From contig JADJTR010000003.1 of NCBI GenBank assembly GCA_016711085.1, forward strand, positions 124,001 through 188,000: a stretch of DNA of 64,000 nucleotides, given 5' to 3'. Shown here piece after piece: positions 63,619 through 64,000 of the stretch (position 1 is its first letter; every line of letters starts with the position of its first letter). Both the position numbers and the translations under genes were made by a program. The notes beneath the pieces were generated by a model. It was not told the DNA's origin and searched no databases. It was given only the letters and a program-made list of their open reading frames with translations. Source of the stretch: Phyllobacteriaceae bacterium. Its GTDB lineage: Bacteria > Pseudomonadota > Alphaproteobacteria > Rhizobiales > Rhizobiaceae.

Positions 63619-63639
63619 CCCGGAACATGAGGTTCCGGG
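63619..63639 (+). promoter_or_regulatory. Leader hairpin of rpsD
   Basis: CCCGGAAC and GTTCCGGG form an 8-bp stem with loop ATGAG, 24 bp before the rpsD start. The 263-bp leader also holds a looser GAGGGCGCG...CGCCC stem. It may serve S4 autoregulation, which is inference. Confidence 0.4.
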
Positions 63640-63663
63640 TGCAACCTTTTGAGAGGAAATGCG

Positions 63664-64000
63664 ATGAGCAAGCGCGAATCGGCCAAATACAAACTCGATC
63701 GCCGCATGGGCGAAAACATCTGGGGCCGTCCGAAGTCCCCGGTGAACCGCCGCGAATACGGCCCCGGCCAGCATGGCCAGCGCCGCAAGGGCAAGATGAG
63801 CGACTTCGGCCTGCAGCTGCGGGCCAAGCAGAAGCTCAAGGGCTATTACGGCGATATCTCCGAAAAACAGTTCCGCGGCGTTTACGCCGAGGCCTCGCGC
63901 CGCAAGGGCGATACGCCGGACAATCTGATCGGCCTGCTCGAATCGCGCCTCGACGCCGTCGTCTACCGCGCCAAGTTCGTGCCGACGATTTTCGCCGCGC
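63664..64000 (+). CDS. rpsD: 30S ribosomal protein S4 (runs off the window)
   Basis: S4 nucleates assembly of the small subunit 5' domain. The visible 112 residues start [20 protein letters not shown], contain the basic [21 protein letters not shown] and the start of the S4 RNA-binding domain ([21 protein letters not shown]). GAGAGGAAA precedes the ATG at 63664. The 3' half lies outside the window. Placement shortly after murI and trmJ is usual for Rhizobiales. Confidence 0.97.
   Translation, partial: MSKRESAKYKLDRRMGENIWGRPKSPVNRREYGPGQHGQRRKGKMSDFGLQLRAKQKLKGYYGDISEKQFRGVYAEASRRKGDTPDNLIGLLESRLDAVVYRAKFVPTIFAA

Overview
The window is high-GC alphaproteobacterial chromosome, most likely order Hyphomicrobiales (Rhizobiales). 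The evidence is conserved gene order: rpsB-tsf-pyrH-frr-uppS-cdsA-rseP-bamA-lpxD-fabZ-lpxA-lpxI-lpxB next to gltA, secG close to pyrG, recA-alaS-icd, and trmJ-murI ahead of rpsD. EipB, DUF1489, a phasin, PhoX and rhizobial-type palindromic intergenic repeats point the same way. Family and genus cannot be fixed from this sequence.

Layout: 0-13.3 kb holds mostly small housekeeping and envelope genes: DUF1489, the MipZ division-site ATPase, a D,D-carboxypeptidase with SPOR domain, a phasin behind a probable PhaR operator, ClpS/ClpA, an AzlC/AzlD exporter, a HIT protein, an SMR pump, a ridA-gdpD-acetyltransferase operon, EipB and an acyltransferase-like protein. 13.5-26.3 kb is the translation, undecaprenyl, phospholipid, outer-membrane-assembly and lipid A cluster, all on the plus strand. 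26.4-30.5 kb (minus) holds gltA, a GST, gltX and a rhodanese. 30.6-34.4 kb holds secG, an L,D-transpeptidase and pyrG. 34.5-47.2 kb is the accessory part: a zeta-toxin/GNAT fusion with a coupled small ORF, PCC beta, an SNase-like protein, an acetyltransferase remnant, SGNH and RibD-like proteins, kdsA, an interrupted MmeI-like restriction-modification gene, and many palindromic repeats. 47.2-49.8 kb has an OmpA lipoprotein and psuK-psuG. A complete 2,117-bp IS1595-family element with a passenger gene and an exact 8-bp target duplication (49,800-51,916) sits between psuK and recA. 52-64 kb returns to core genes: recA, alaS, a GST, icd, a TfoX-like protein, trmJ, murI, a pair of cysteine-rich secreted paralogues, a PhoX phosphatase and the start of rpsD.

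A caution for every reader: at least nine genes are broken by single-base insertions or deletions, mostly in short homopolymers. They include alaS, bamA and lpxD, which are normally indispensable. I read most of these as residual sequencing or assembly errors and give repaired gene extents. The azlC nonsense codon, the GNAT remnant and the repeat inside the MmeI-like gene look more like real decay.

No rRNA, tRNA or CRISPR array was seen.
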